From Nakamurella sp. PAMC28650 (GTDB lineage Bacteria > Actinomycetota > Actinomycetes > Mycobacteriales > Nakamurellaceae), in NCBI RefSeq assembly GCF_014303395.1, contig NZ_CP060298.1, forward strand, positions 3,429,001 through 3,493,000: DNA of 64,000 nucleotides. The letters run 5' to 3'. Shown here piece after piece: positions 8,144 through 16,522 of the stretch (within the stretch, counting starts at the first letter, position 1; every line of letters starts with the position of its first letter). A program made the translations under genes and the position numbers. The notes beneath the pieces are model-generated. The model was not told the DNA's origin and searched no databases. It worked only from the letters and a program-made list of their open reading frames with translations.

Positions 8144-11029
8144 TCACGGAATCAGGTGCTGTGCGGTGGGTGAGGCCGGGCAGGCGCTGGCGGCATCATT
8201 CGCGTAGACGACGGTGCCGGTGGTCGATCCCATCGCTTTGCCGGCGTTGAAGATCTGAACCGTGTACGTGCCTGCAGTCTTGATGGACGGCGCGGTGGAG
8301 ATGGAGTAGTTGGCCGTGGTGGAGGAGTTCTGGGCGGCGATCGAGCCACCCTTCGAGCCGGTGGAGACCGGATCGGCCTGGCCGGCGAAGGGGTTGCCGG
8401 CATAGAGCAGCAATTGCGCCGACTGGGGGCTGGGGATCGTCCAGGTCGAGCTGATCTGCCCGTCCGCGTGCGTCGTGAACTGCACCCAGTAGGTCTGGCC
8501 GCCGGCCAGGGCCGGGATGGTCAGGGTGACGTTGCAGGTCTTCGGGGCCGCGCCGGGTACCGGCGGCAGCGGGACCGGAGTGACGCCGGCGGGGTAGGGC
8601 AGGTAGGGGGAGACCCAGGCGTGACCGCGGCCGCCGCGGGCGCCGGCGAAGGCGTCCTCGGTGAGATAGACCGTGCCGCCGCCGAGATCCTCTGTTCGGG
8701 GATCCACCAGGATGCCTTGCGCGAAACGGAAGTTGGCCTGGCCGCCGGGCGGGTTGGCGGGATCGATCGGGCGGGTGCAGGTCGTCGTGCACCAGACCGT
8801 CGCCTCCGCGGAATTGGCCGGCGGCATCTGGCCCTGGGTGGCGTAGACGCGGGACGTGTTCGTCGCGACGTCGTACTGGTAGACGGTCGCGTTGGCCGCG
8901 CCCGGTGAGATGGCGGCGTAGACGAGCCCGGCGTCGCCGTGGTTGGGGTCGACCCCGACCGCCGAGCCGAAGACGAAACCGAACTGGCCGATGTTCAACG
9001 GCGTGCTGCCGCAGACCTGGTTGTTGGTCGGACAGCCGCTGATCCCCCGGATGACCGTGAAACCCTGGTTCTCGGGGAGGTAGAGGTTGTCACCGATCAT
9101 GCCCATCGAGCCGTTGATGCCCTTCCCCGCCGTGCCGGCCTTCTGCTCGGTGGTCATGGCGACGACGTCGACGGTCTGCACCCGTGGATCGTCTTCCGGA
9201 TTGTTGATCCGGCGGATGTAGCCGTCCAGCAGTCCGCCCATGTAGAGGGCATGCTGGCAGGTGCTCGGTGCCCCAGGCTTGCACGGTCCCAGGGCGAGGC
9301 CGTTGGCCTTGTCACCGTTCAGCCCGGCATTGGGGGCCATGATCACCGCTGACCCGGCGACGAGGGTGCCGCTGCCGGCGGCACCGGCGGGGTCGAAGGT
9401 GAACCTGATCACGCCGGGGGACAGGTGATCGTTCTGCGCGACGTAGAGGAAGTGCTGGTTGATCGTCCCCGGGACCACGGAGTCGTCGTAGGCGGTCTGG
9501 CCTCCGGAACCGAGGACGGCTCCGTCGTCGCAGCTGGCGGGGTTGTAGGCGTGCAGCCCGGGTGCTTTGTCGACGGTGTCCAGCCGGCACAGGCCCTGTG
9601 AGTGATCGGCAGCCCACAGGTGGCCCCCGTCGTCGCTCGGCACGAAGGTGACGCCCCCCTTGGGGGCCGTCAGGCCGTAGGCGTAGAGCGCCGGAGTGGC
9701 AACGCTCGGCGGCGGGGGCACCGCGCATGCGGTCGCGGCCGTTCCCACGCAGTCGGCAGGCGCGATACCGCCCACTCCCGCAATGGTGAAGATGTGTCCC
9801 TTGGCCAGCGGCGGGTTCACCAGGATGGCGAAGGTCGGATCGTCACCGATGAACAGATCACCGTTGTGGGGATTGATGGCCAGACCCAGGACGAACGTGT
9901 AGGTCGCGACGCTCTGGCCGGGATTCAGGAGCGAGTCGTAGGCGGGTTTCACGGAACTGGACACGATGTCCTGCAGTCCGGAGTCCGGGTGGTACCGGAG
10001 CACGGTGGCACCCGAATTGCGGGGCGAGTCGGCGACGTAGAGGAACAGCCCGTTTCCCTGGGCGTCGTTCTGCACCGCCATGCCCTGCGGGAAGTTGGTG
10101 GTGATGCCGCCGACGACGCCGGCCGAGCATCCGCCGGCCTGGTTGATCGGGGGATTGACGACGGACGGGTCCGCCGACCCCTCCGACGGCGGGCAGTGGG
10201 CGATGTCGGTGAGCAACGAGACGCCGTTGCCGCCGAGTTCGTCGATGTACAGGTCGTCGGTGCCCGCGGCGTGGTGGAAGGTACCCAGGCCGAAGCGCAC
10301 GCCCTTTCGCTTGTCCGTCGTCTTGGAAATGGTTTCGATGGATTGCGCCGCCGAGGCCTTGTCGACATTGTTGATTCGTTCGATCTTCTTCGATCTTCCG
10401 AATGCCAGGTAGAGCGCGAGGCAGGTGGTGCCGGCGGTCAGCGCGCCCGGGGTCTGGTCGCACGGACCAAGAGCCACCGCGCTGTTCTTGAAGTTGCCGG
10501 CGGCGTCGGAGAAGAATCCCACCGTGTTGAGTCCACCGAGCAGGGTCCCGCTGGCGGCGACCAGTCGTCCTTCACCGTTGTCCGCCGCCGGGTCGTAGGT
10601 GATCCGGACGGGACCGCCACTTTTGCTGGACATGTCGGCGGCGTACACGAAATAGGTGCCGTCGGCGTTCGTGGGTCCGACGACGGCCTGGGTCGGTTTC
10701 TTGGCCTGCACGTCGCAGGTCCCCACGTTCTCGCTGAATCCGCCGGCGGCAGCCGCATCTGGGTCGATCCGACACAGTCCGGTCCCGCTGGAGTCCCAGA
10801 AATGCCCGCCGTTCACGCTGTCCAGCCACACTCCGTTGAACGGGAAGGTCACCCCGGAGACGAATGGCGCGCCCGGATCGGCCAGTGCGGTCCCGGGTCC
10901 GCCGGCCAGTGGGCTCAGGAGCGCCGCCACCAGTACCGAGGCCACCATTGCTCCGCCGCGTCGCCCGGGACGACGTCGGAGCAGCCCCGGCAGCCGTCGG
11001 TACGGTCGACATGATTGTGGTCTCGTCAT
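8144..11029 (-). CDS. large secreted, internally duplicated beta-propeller-like protein
   Basis: 961 residues from ATG at 11029, preceded by GAGAGG. An Arg-rich N-terminus and hydrophobic core ending ...GTALADPG look like a signal peptide. The mature chain has two related halves. GGHFWDSSGTGLCRID (about residue 70) corresponds to GGHLWAADHSQGLCRLD (about residue 468). RITYDPAADNGEGRLVAASG corresponds to RFTFDPAGAAGSGTLVAGS, each followed by an Ala-Leu-Gly-Pro-Cys segment, and IERINNVDKAS to IRRINNPEDD. NHL/propeller-like strands (FPQGMAVQND, GLAINPHNGDLFIGDD) recur, with paired cysteines as expected for an exported protein. The last 130 residues form a separate beta-sandwich-like domain. No catalytic motif is recognised. 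It lies between the histidine kinase and the GGDEF-EAL gene, with short gaps. Confidence 0.75.
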   Translation of the reverse strand: MTRPQSCRPYRRLPGLLRRRPGRRGGAMVASVLVAALLSPLAGGPGTALADPGAPFVSGVTFPFNGVWLDSVNGGHFWDSSGTGLCRIDPDAAAAGGFSENVGTCDVQAKKPTQAVVGPTNADGTYFVYAADMSSKSGGPVRITYDPAADNGEGRLVAASGTLLGGLNTVGFFSDAAGNFKNSAVALGPCDQTPGALTAGTTCLALYLAFGRSKKIERINNVDKASAAQSIETISKTTDKRKGVRFGLGTFHHAAGTDDLYIDELGGNGVSLLTDIAHCPPSEGSADPSVVNPPINQAGGCSAGVVGGITTNFPQGMAVQNDAQGNGLFLYVADSPRNSGATVLRYHPDSGLQDIVSSSVKPAYDSLLNPGQSVATYTFVLGLAINPHNGDLFIGDDPTFAILVNPPLAKGHIFTIAGVGGIAPADCVGTAATACAVPPPPSVATPALYAYGLTAPKGGVTFVPSDDGGHLWAADHSQGLCRLDTVDKAPGLHAYNPASCDDGAVLGSGGQTAYDDSVVPGTINQHFLYVAQNDHLSPGVIRFTFDPAGAAGSGTLVAGSAVIMAPNAGLNGDKANGLALGPCKPGAPSTCQHALYMGGLLDGYIRRINNPEDDPRVQTVDVVAMTTEQKAGTAGKGINGSMGMIGDNLYLPENQGFTVIRGISGCPTNNQVCGSTPLNIGQFGFVFGSAVGVDPNHGDAGLVYAAISPGAANATVYQYDVATNTSRVYATQGQMPPANSAEATVWCTTTCTRPIDPANPPGGQANFRFAQGILVDPRTEDLGGGTVYLTEDAFAGARGGRGHAWVSPYLPYPAGVTPVPLPPVPGAAPKTCNVTLTIPALAGGQTYWVQFTTHADGQISSTWTIPSPQSAQLLLYAGNPFAGQADPVSTGSKGGSIAAQNSSTTANYSISTAPSIKTAGTYTVQIFNAGKAMGSTTGTVVYANDAASACPASPTAQHLIP

Positions 11030-11082
11030 GAGTGTCCCTCTCGTACTTTGATCGTGTGCGTCGAAGATGCGCCGCCTGACGA

Positions 11083-12519
11083 TCAACAGTGGTCCGATCC
11101 ACGTCGCGCCCGGTAGCCCTGCCCGGGGGGTACGTGCACCCCCAATTTGTGGGCACGGGCGTCCACGGGTCGCGCAGTCGACCGATTGCCGTTCGGGAGC
11201 ACCGCTGTCACCACCACCCCGGCAGTGGGACCCGGTGCGATGCTGAGCGAACCACCCAGGTGCGAAACTCGGTCCACCAGCAGTCGGAGGCCGAGGTGGC
11301 CCTCGGCCCGCCGATCCAGAAATCCTTCGTGGAGGCCGATTCCATCGTCCGCGATGCGAAGGTAGACGGCCGGGGTTCGTTGGCGACCCTCGGTTCCCCG
11401 TGATCCCAGGTTGATGCTGACCTGGCTCGCACACGCATGCTCGACGACATTGGCGAGCGCCTCCCGGGCGATGCGGTAGAGGGCCGTCACGGTCTCGGCA
11501 TCCAGTTCGGGCAGGGCCGCGACGGTGAAGGTGACTCCAATTCCTTTCGTGCGCAACGATTCGGCGAGATCGGAGATGGTCCTCGGCAGCTGGCTTGCGT
11601 CCAGATCCGGCGGGTAGAGGTCGATCATCAGACGCCGCAGGGATCCGATCGACCGATTGACCGCCGCCTGCAGTTGATCCACGATGGGCTCGGGCGGTTG
11701 CGGCAGGGAAGCCGCCCACATCTGGAATGCATAACCGGTACCGGCCAGCTCCTGGATCGGTCCGTCGTGCAGATCTGCGGCGATCCTCAGACGTTCCCGC
11801 TCGGAGCCGGACAAGCTCAATTCCAGCAGTCGGACGCGTTCGGCTTCGTTTCGTCGCACTCGTGAGGCCAGGGAGGCCGCCATCGGAATGTGGATCAGCT
11901 GCAGCAGGACCAGCGGAACGAGCACGACGGGTATCAGTTCCATCAGCACCTCGTGGGCGAGCTCGTTGACCCTGGCGTAGTCGTAATAGGCCTCGAAGGC
12001 CATCGAATGCTGATGGGGGAGTCGCAGCGGGACATAGATCTCGACGAATTCCGACCGTCCCGGGACGGGCCCGATGTTCACCTCGGGATGATCGGTGAAG
12101 TCCGACGAGACGACGTCCCCGGTGATGGCCGACCGGGCCTCGGCCGGTAGCGGAAGTCGGCGCCCGATCTGGGCCGGGTCGTTGTCGTAGCGCACCTGTC
12201 CGGTCTCGTCCCAGATGGTGATCTGCGTCAGGTATCCGTCCGCGAGTCGGTTGATGATCGCGCGGTCCAGCTCGTCGCGCAGCGGACCGGACCCCGTCAG
12301 AGCGCCGGGCAGCAGCGGTGAGATCACCAGGTCGGCCAGACGGGTGGTGGTCCGTTCGGCGTCCTTGAGCGCCTGGCTGCGGGCGAGCGATCTGCTCGCG
12401 GTGACAGCGGCGACCGAGACCAGGATCAGCGCAACGGCCGCCACGCCGCAGAAGATCCCGAGCTGGCGCCGGACGGACACGGGACGCCGGCTGCCACCAC
12501 GCCAGAATTCGAGGTTCAC
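11083..12519 (-). CDS. NarL-group sensor histidine kinase
   Basis: 478 residues from GTG at 12519, overlapping the response-regulator stop (GTGA). There is a transmembrane helix near residues 12-35, an extracytoplasmic region of about 150 residues (contains VRYDNDPAQIGRRLPLPAEA), and a second helix (ELIPVVLVPLVLLQLIHIPM). A HisKA_3 dimerisation helix follows with the phospho-acceptor in RIAADLHDGPIQELAG (His near 251), then a HATPase_c domain (REALANVVEHA; LRIADDGIGL; GHLGLRLLVDRV). All key residues are present. It pairs with the overlapping NarL-type regulator. Its signal is unknown; the neighbouring secreted protein could be the sensed partner or a product of the regulon. Confidence 0.92.
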   Translation of the reverse strand: MNLEFWRGGSRRPVSVRRQLGIFCGVAAVALILVSVAAVTASRSLARSQALKDAERTTTRLADLVISPLLPGALTGSGPLRDELDRAIINRLADGYLTQITIWDETGQVRYDNDPAQIGRRLPLPAEARSAITGDVVSSDFTDHPEVNIGPVPGRSEFVEIYVPLRLPHQHSMAFEAYYDYARVNELAHEVLMELIPVVLVPLVLLQLIHIPMAASLASRVRRNEAERVRLLELSLSGSERERLRIAADLHDGPIQELAGTGYAFQMWAASLPQPPEPIVDQLQAAVNRSIGSLRRLMIDLYPPDLDASQLPRTISDLAESLRTKGIGVTFTVAALPELDAETVTALYRIAREALANVVEHACASQVSINLGSRGTEGRQRTPAVYLRIADDGIGLHEGFLDRRAEGHLGLRLLVDRVSHLGGSLSIAPGPTAGVVVTAVLPNGNRSTARPVDARAHKLGVHVPPGQGYRARRGSDHC

Positions 12520-13205
12520 AGGTGGACGATGATGCCGAGATGCTGCGCTTTGATGACCGCCTCCAATTGCGTGTTCGCGCCCAATTTCTTCAGCAGCGCC
12601 TTCACGTATCCGCGGCAGGTGTGGACGCTGATGCCCAGGACCGACGCGATGTCGGCAGCATGCAATCCCTGGCCCATGAATTGCAGGACCTCCTGTTCGC
12701 GCGGCGTGATCGCGGGTGCGCGGGGGTCGATGGCCTTTGCCGGAGTGGGCGCGGGCCCGTCGAAGGCAGAATCGGCGACCAGCATGTGGCCGCGCCGGGC
12801 CTGCCGGAGCATGTCGATCATGTCCTTCATCGATCCGTCCTTGGCGATGAAGGCCGATGCCCCGGCCTGGGCTGCTTTCAACAGCCACTCACCCGTGCAA
12901 TGAGCGGTGACGACGGCGATCACGGCGTTCGGGGCGACGAGTCGAACGCGGCGGGTGGCGGCGATGCCGTCGACACGCGGCATCTCGATGTCCATCACCA
13001 CGATGTCCGGCTGGAGAGCGTCCGCGAGTGAGACACCCTCCTCGGCCGAGCCGGCCGTTCCGATGCACGCCATGCCCGGTACCGACTTCAGCGCCCAGGA
13101 CAGCAGGTCCGCAAAACTGCGATGGTCGTCGACCACCAGCACCGTCACGTTCTGCGGTCGGGTGGACGCGAGTTCCTGATGCGGGTCGGCCAGGTCGGCG
13201 ATCAT
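12516..13205 (-). CDS. NarL/LuxR-type response regulator
   Basis: 229 residues from ATG at 13205, chosen because AAAGGGGAG lies just upstream. Receiver domain: acidic pair in VLVVDDHRS (residues 26-27), phospho-acceptor Asp72 in VVMDIEMP, conserved Lys in FIAKDGS. A LuxR-type helix-turn-helix follows at the C-terminus (ITPREQEVLQFMGQGL, then VHTCRGYVKALLKKLG). It is first in a leftward operon with the kinase, the secreted repeat protein and the GGDEF-EAL protein. ISL3 copy 1 begins about 95 bases upstream of the start codon, so the native promoter region is partly displaced. Confidence 0.93.
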   Translation of the reverse strand: MIADLADPHQELASTRPQNVTVLVVDDHRSFADLLSWALKSVPGMACIGTAGSAEEGVSLADALQPDIVVMDIEMPRVDGIAATRRVRLVAPNAVIAVVTAHCTGEWLLKAAQAGASAFIAKDGSMKDMIDMLRQARRGHMLVADSAFDGPAPTPAKAIDPRAPAITPREQEVLQFMGQGLHAADIASVLGISVHTCRGYVKALLKKLGANTQLEAVIKAQHLGIIVHL

Positions 13206-13299
13206 CGATGAACTCCCCTTTGTCGTGGCCGGCGCCCGGGAAACTGCGGCCGATATCAGTCTGTCCCCCACCCCTGGAATGGGGGAGGCCCTGTTTTAG

Positions 13300-14680
13300 G
13301 GGTCTCCTGACGTTTTCGTGGGTGGTTTAGCGTCCGGGAAGCGGCGGGCATAACCCGCCGCGGGTGAGCATTGCCATGGCTATCAACGCTTCTGGGCTGT
13401 GAAAGCCGTACGACCTGCGGGTCAAGGCCCGTAGGTGAGTGTTGGTGGCCTCGGATTGGGCGTTGCTCATGTGGTGGATCAGGGTGTTCCAAATCAGCTG
13501 CTGGAACCGCTTCAACGTTGCGGCCAGGGCGATGAAGCCGGGGAGTTGGGAGCGGCGGGCCCAGGCGATCCAGCCGGCCAGCAGTTCACGGCCGGCCTGG
13601 CCCTTGACCTGGAACACCGCGCGCAGTTGCTCCTTCAGCAGATACGCCCGATACAGATGCCGGTTGGTCTGGGCGATCGAAGCGAGGGACCCGCGTTGCT
13701 CCGGGGACAGGTCCGCCGGGTTTTTCAGCAATGCCCAGCGGCTGCCCTTCACCGACGACGCCTGCGCAGAGCTACTCCTACCCCGCAGCGTGTTCCACGT
13801 CTGACGACGGACCTTGTCCAACTCCCGGGTGGCCCACCCCACGATATGAAACGGATCCAATCCCAGCACCGCCTGCGGCGCGCGGGCCGTCACGGTGTCG
13901 TGGATCCACTGCGCCCCGTCGGCCGAGACGTGCGTCAACGCCGCCGCCCGTTCTGGGCCGAGCTCGTCGAAGAACCGACCCAGGGTGTCGCTGTTGCGGC
14001 CCGGTGCGGCCCACACCAATCTGCCGGAGTCTTGATCGACCACGCACGTCAGATACCGCTGGCCTTTGCGGTGGGAGATTTCATCGATGCCGATCCGCTG
14101 CAGCCCCGCGAGCACGTCCCGGCCGGCCAAACCGTCGGCGACGACGTGCTCGATGATTGCGCTCACGTGCCGCCACGACGTCCGCATCAACTGCGCCACC
14201 ACCGACGAAGCGGTGTGCGCCGCCAACCACGCGCACTGGTCCTCAAACGCTCGGGTTGCCCGCGCGCCGGGTCGGGCCCACGGCACCGCCGCGACGACCA
14301 CCCCGTGCGTCCGGCAGTTCACCCGCGGAGCCGCAGCCTGCAGGAATACCATCGTCGACCCCCAGTCCAGCGACCGCCACCGCCGGGTTCCGCCGCCCTG
14401 GTCATAGCCCGGCCGTCTACGCCGGCATCGACTGCACCTACTCCGGGCGCCCTTCGTCGCACGCACCGAAACGACCAGCACCTGCCGGTCGTCGGCCTCC
14501 TCCCACGCCACATCGCACACCTGCAGTTGCTCGACACCGAGCAGCTTTCGCCATATCGTTACACCGCGCACACCGTGCTCCTGGATAGTGACTGACCCTA
14601 GATAAGCCAGAACCTATACGCAGCCCGGTGTGTCGCCCACAACCAGGGGTCAAACCACCCACGAGAACGTCACAAGAGCC
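13300..14680 (-). mobile_element. ISL3-family insertion sequence, copy 1
   Basis: 1381 bp. The ends GGGTCTCCTGACGTTTTCG (13300) and the complement of GGCTCTTGTGACGTTCTCG (ending 14680) form the imperfect inverted repeat shared with copies 2 and 3. TGTTTTAG flanks both ends (13292-13299, 14681-14688), the 8-bp target duplication expected for ISL3. Same length as the other two copies. Confidence 0.92.
13327..14571 (-). CDS. ISL3-family transposase (copy 1)
   Basis: 414 residues. The N-terminal zinc-binding part (SRCSRCRRRRPGYD, then NCRTHG) is followed by a helix-turn-helix and a DDE domain: GIDEISHRKGQRYLTCVVD carries the first Asp, LGLDPFHIVGWA the second, and QSEATNTHLRALTRRSYGF is the C-terminal Glu region. 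It differs from copy 2 at only a few residues (for example FFDE/FFDQ, WATRE/WATQE, LRGR/LRGN). GTG start after CCAGGAG. Intact. Confidence 0.93.
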   Translation of the reverse strand: MRGVTIWRKLLGVEQLQVCDVAWEEADDRQVLVVSVRATKGARSRCSRCRRRRPGYDQGGGTRRWRSLDWGSTMVFLQAAAPRVNCRTHGVVVAAVPWARPGARATRAFEDQCAWLAAHTASSVVAQLMRTSWRHVSAIIEHVVADGLAGRDVLAGLQRIGIDEISHRKGQRYLTCVVDQDSGRLVWAAPGRNSDTLGRFFDELGPERAAALTHVSADGAQWIHDTVTARAPQAVLGLDPFHIVGWATRELDKVRRQTWNTLRGRSSSAQASSVKGSRWALLKNPADLSPEQRGSLASIAQTNRHLYRAYLLKEQLRAVFQVKGQAGRELLAGWIAWARRSQLPGFIALAATLKRFQQLIWNTLIHHMSNAQSEATNTHLRALTRRSYGFHSPEALIAMAMLTRGGLCPPLPGR

Positions 14681-14720
14681 TGTTTTAGGGGGGGCCTTCC
14701 ACCGCATTCCGGGGTATTGG

Positions 14721-16415
14721 CCTCGATCTTTCTTGAGATGGTCGGCCTTCCCTCTGCGCGATAGATCTGGTGTTGTGACGCCCGCCGCGGGGTCTGCGGG
14801 TTCGTCGGAGCGACCCAAGGTCACCTGGGTGGTGCCGGATTCCACGTTCCGGTGGTTCTTCTTGTTGCTGGTCGGGTGGGGTTGCTTGGGGTCAAGTGGC
14901 CTGCGGGAGGGTGTGCAGTCGGGTCAGGCCGGTGGTGAACAGGTGCCGGTGCGGGGCGTGCCCGGACAGCCGAAGGTAGGTGCGTCGGGATCGGCGGGCG
15001 ATGATCCCGGCGACGGAGAACAGTTGAAGCCTCAGTCGTTTCGGTTCCCAACGGCGCGCTCCGGTACCCGTCAAGGCCAGCATCTGCAACCAGGCGGTCA
15101 GCTCGGTGGCCAACTGGACGACGGCGACCCAGATCTGGTTCTGCGCGAACCCGGTGAGCGGCAGGTTCCGCAATCCGGTGTCCTTGGCGCCGCGGATCCG
15201 GTCCTCGCAGCGGGCCCGGTGCCGGTGCCGCAACTCCAGATCTGCGAGTTGCCCACCGGTGGTGTTGGTGACAAACGCGGTCAACCGGTTCCCGTCGACG
15301 TCGGTGAACCGCAACTGCGCCCCGGGATGCGGACGTTCGGCCCGCACGATGACCCGCATTCCCGGCGGCCACGTCTTCAACGTCAGCATCCCGGTCGGTT
15401 CGGTGACCCACGCCCCGTCGCGGACCTTCCCGTCGCCGTCGTAGGCCGGGGTCCAGCCCTGGTCGGGGATCTGGTTGATCTTGTCCACGATGTCCTGCGA
15501 CAACCCGAACCCCACCGAGTACGACAGTCCCTGTCCGGCCAGCCATCCCAGGAATTCGTGGGTGCCGCCGCCACCGTCGGCGCGGATCAACACCTTCTGG
15601 CCGATCCGGCCGATCCGACCGCCGCGGCGGGCGAACGGTAACTGCCGCAACGCGTCTTTGGTGACCGCGATGTGATCGGCGGCGGTGTTGGCGCCGGCCC
15701 GACCGGTGCGGAGCATCATCGACAGCGGCTCGCCGGTGCCGTCCGGGCCGTGATCGACCCACGACCCCAACGGATGGAACCCGAAGCCTTTCTTGTAGGT
15801 CGGCGCCGCCCACTCTTTGTCCGAGTGGGCGGTGATCAACGTGGCGTCCAGGTCGATGATCAACGGCCGGTCCCGCGACGCCTCGAAGTCGGGGGCATCC
15901 TTCCCGGCCAGTCTCCACACCCGATCGCGGACAACGCTTCTGGCGCGGTTGATCGCCGCCAACGCCGCCTGCGGGGTGGCGGCCAACGTGTTGATCAGCC
16001 GGGACACCGTGGGGTCGGACGCGACCCGCCCGAACACCGCGGGTTCGCTGCGCAGCGCCGCGATGTCGGCCAGGCAGTCCCCGCCGATGGCGACGCTGAT
16101 CGCCAGGTCCAGCAGGATCTTCCCCGGGTCCAGCACTGCCCACTGCTTGCGCCACGGCGCCAACGCCGCCGACAACTCCCGGTCCAAACCGACCCTGCCG
16201 GCCGTGGCGACCAGCAGCACCGCACCGGCGTGGGACACCACCCGCTTCGCGGTCGTGTCCACTGTCAACGGCGGGTAGAAGCCGGTAGGCTGCTGCATCA
16301 GAAAGGTGCTCCAGTTTGCTGACGATGTGGACCTCGAAGACCCTCATTATCGCAGGTAGGGGCACCTTTCGCTTACTTCGAAACACCCCGGTCAGTATCC
16401 GCGTGAAAGCGCGAG
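14721..16415 (-). mobile_element. IS1380-family insertion sequence, copy A (ends approximate)
   Basis: The ends are placed by comparison with the better-defined IS1380 at 34012-35693. CCTCGATCTTTC at 14721 matches, as an imperfect inverted repeat, the complement of GAAAGCGCGAGG at 16404-16415. The flanks TTGG and TTAG differ at one base, so a 4-bp target duplication is suggested but not exact. The size of about 1.7 kb is normal for the family. Confidence 0.55.
14892..16298 (-). CDS. IS1380-family transposase (copy A)
   Basis: 468 residues from ATG at 16298, the same length as the copy B protein but clearly divergent from it. IS4/IS1380-type DDE residues are visible: PLIIDLDATLI (first Asp), VLIRADGGGGTHEF (second Asp), and ARCEDRIRGAKDTGL (Glu in the YREK-like region). 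Intact. It lies directly beside ISL3 copy 1. Confidence 0.9.
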   Translation of the reverse strand: MQQPTGFYPPLTVDTTAKRVVSHAGAVLLVATAGRVGLDRELSAALAPWRKQWAVLDPGKILLDLAISVAIGGDCLADIAALRSEPAVFGRVASDPTVSRLINTLAATPQAALAAINRARSVVRDRVWRLAGKDAPDFEASRDRPLIIDLDATLITAHSDKEWAAPTYKKGFGFHPLGSWVDHGPDGTGEPLSMMLRTGRAGANTAADHIAVTKDALRQLPFARRGGRIGRIGQKVLIRADGGGGTHEFLGWLAGQGLSYSVGFGLSQDIVDKINQIPDQGWTPAYDGDGKVRDGAWVTEPTGMLTLKTWPPGMRVIVRAERPHPGAQLRFTDVDGNRLTAFVTNTTGGQLADLELRHRHRARCEDRIRGAKDTGLRNLPLTGFAQNQIWVAVVQLATELTAWLQMLALTGTGARRWEPKRLRLQLFSVAGIIARRSRRTYLRLSGHAPHRHLFTTGLTRLHTLPQAT

Positions 16416-16522
16416 GTTAGTACCAGGGCGCCACGTGCTCCCATGGTGGAACGCCCCGCACGAGGACCTGTCCGGCCGGGCGTCAGGAAGACCTGTCCGC
16501 CGATCAGATGAAGGGTCCCCCC

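Larger units (their letters stand above)
13270..14717 (-). other. imperfect inverted repeat split by ISL3 copy 1
   Basis: When the ISL3 element and one target duplication are removed, CCCCTGGAATG...GGCCC (13271-13290) faces GGGGGGCC...GCATTCCGGGG (14689-14715) across the loop TGTTTTAG. This would form a long G/C-rich hairpin, and the loop is the 8-bp target duplication itself. It may be a transcription terminator upstream of the response-regulator gene. The interpretation is inference. Confidence 0.4.

Noticed and set aside
9602-11014. 470-codon plus-strand frame opposite the secreted protein
   Set aside because: Antisense shadow; the minus strand has the signal peptide, ribosome site and internal repeats.
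13206-13330. CRISPR-like or REP-like repeats near ISL3 copy 1
   Set aside because: The repetition is explained by IS inverted ends and one split hairpin; there are no regularly spaced repeats anywhere in the window.
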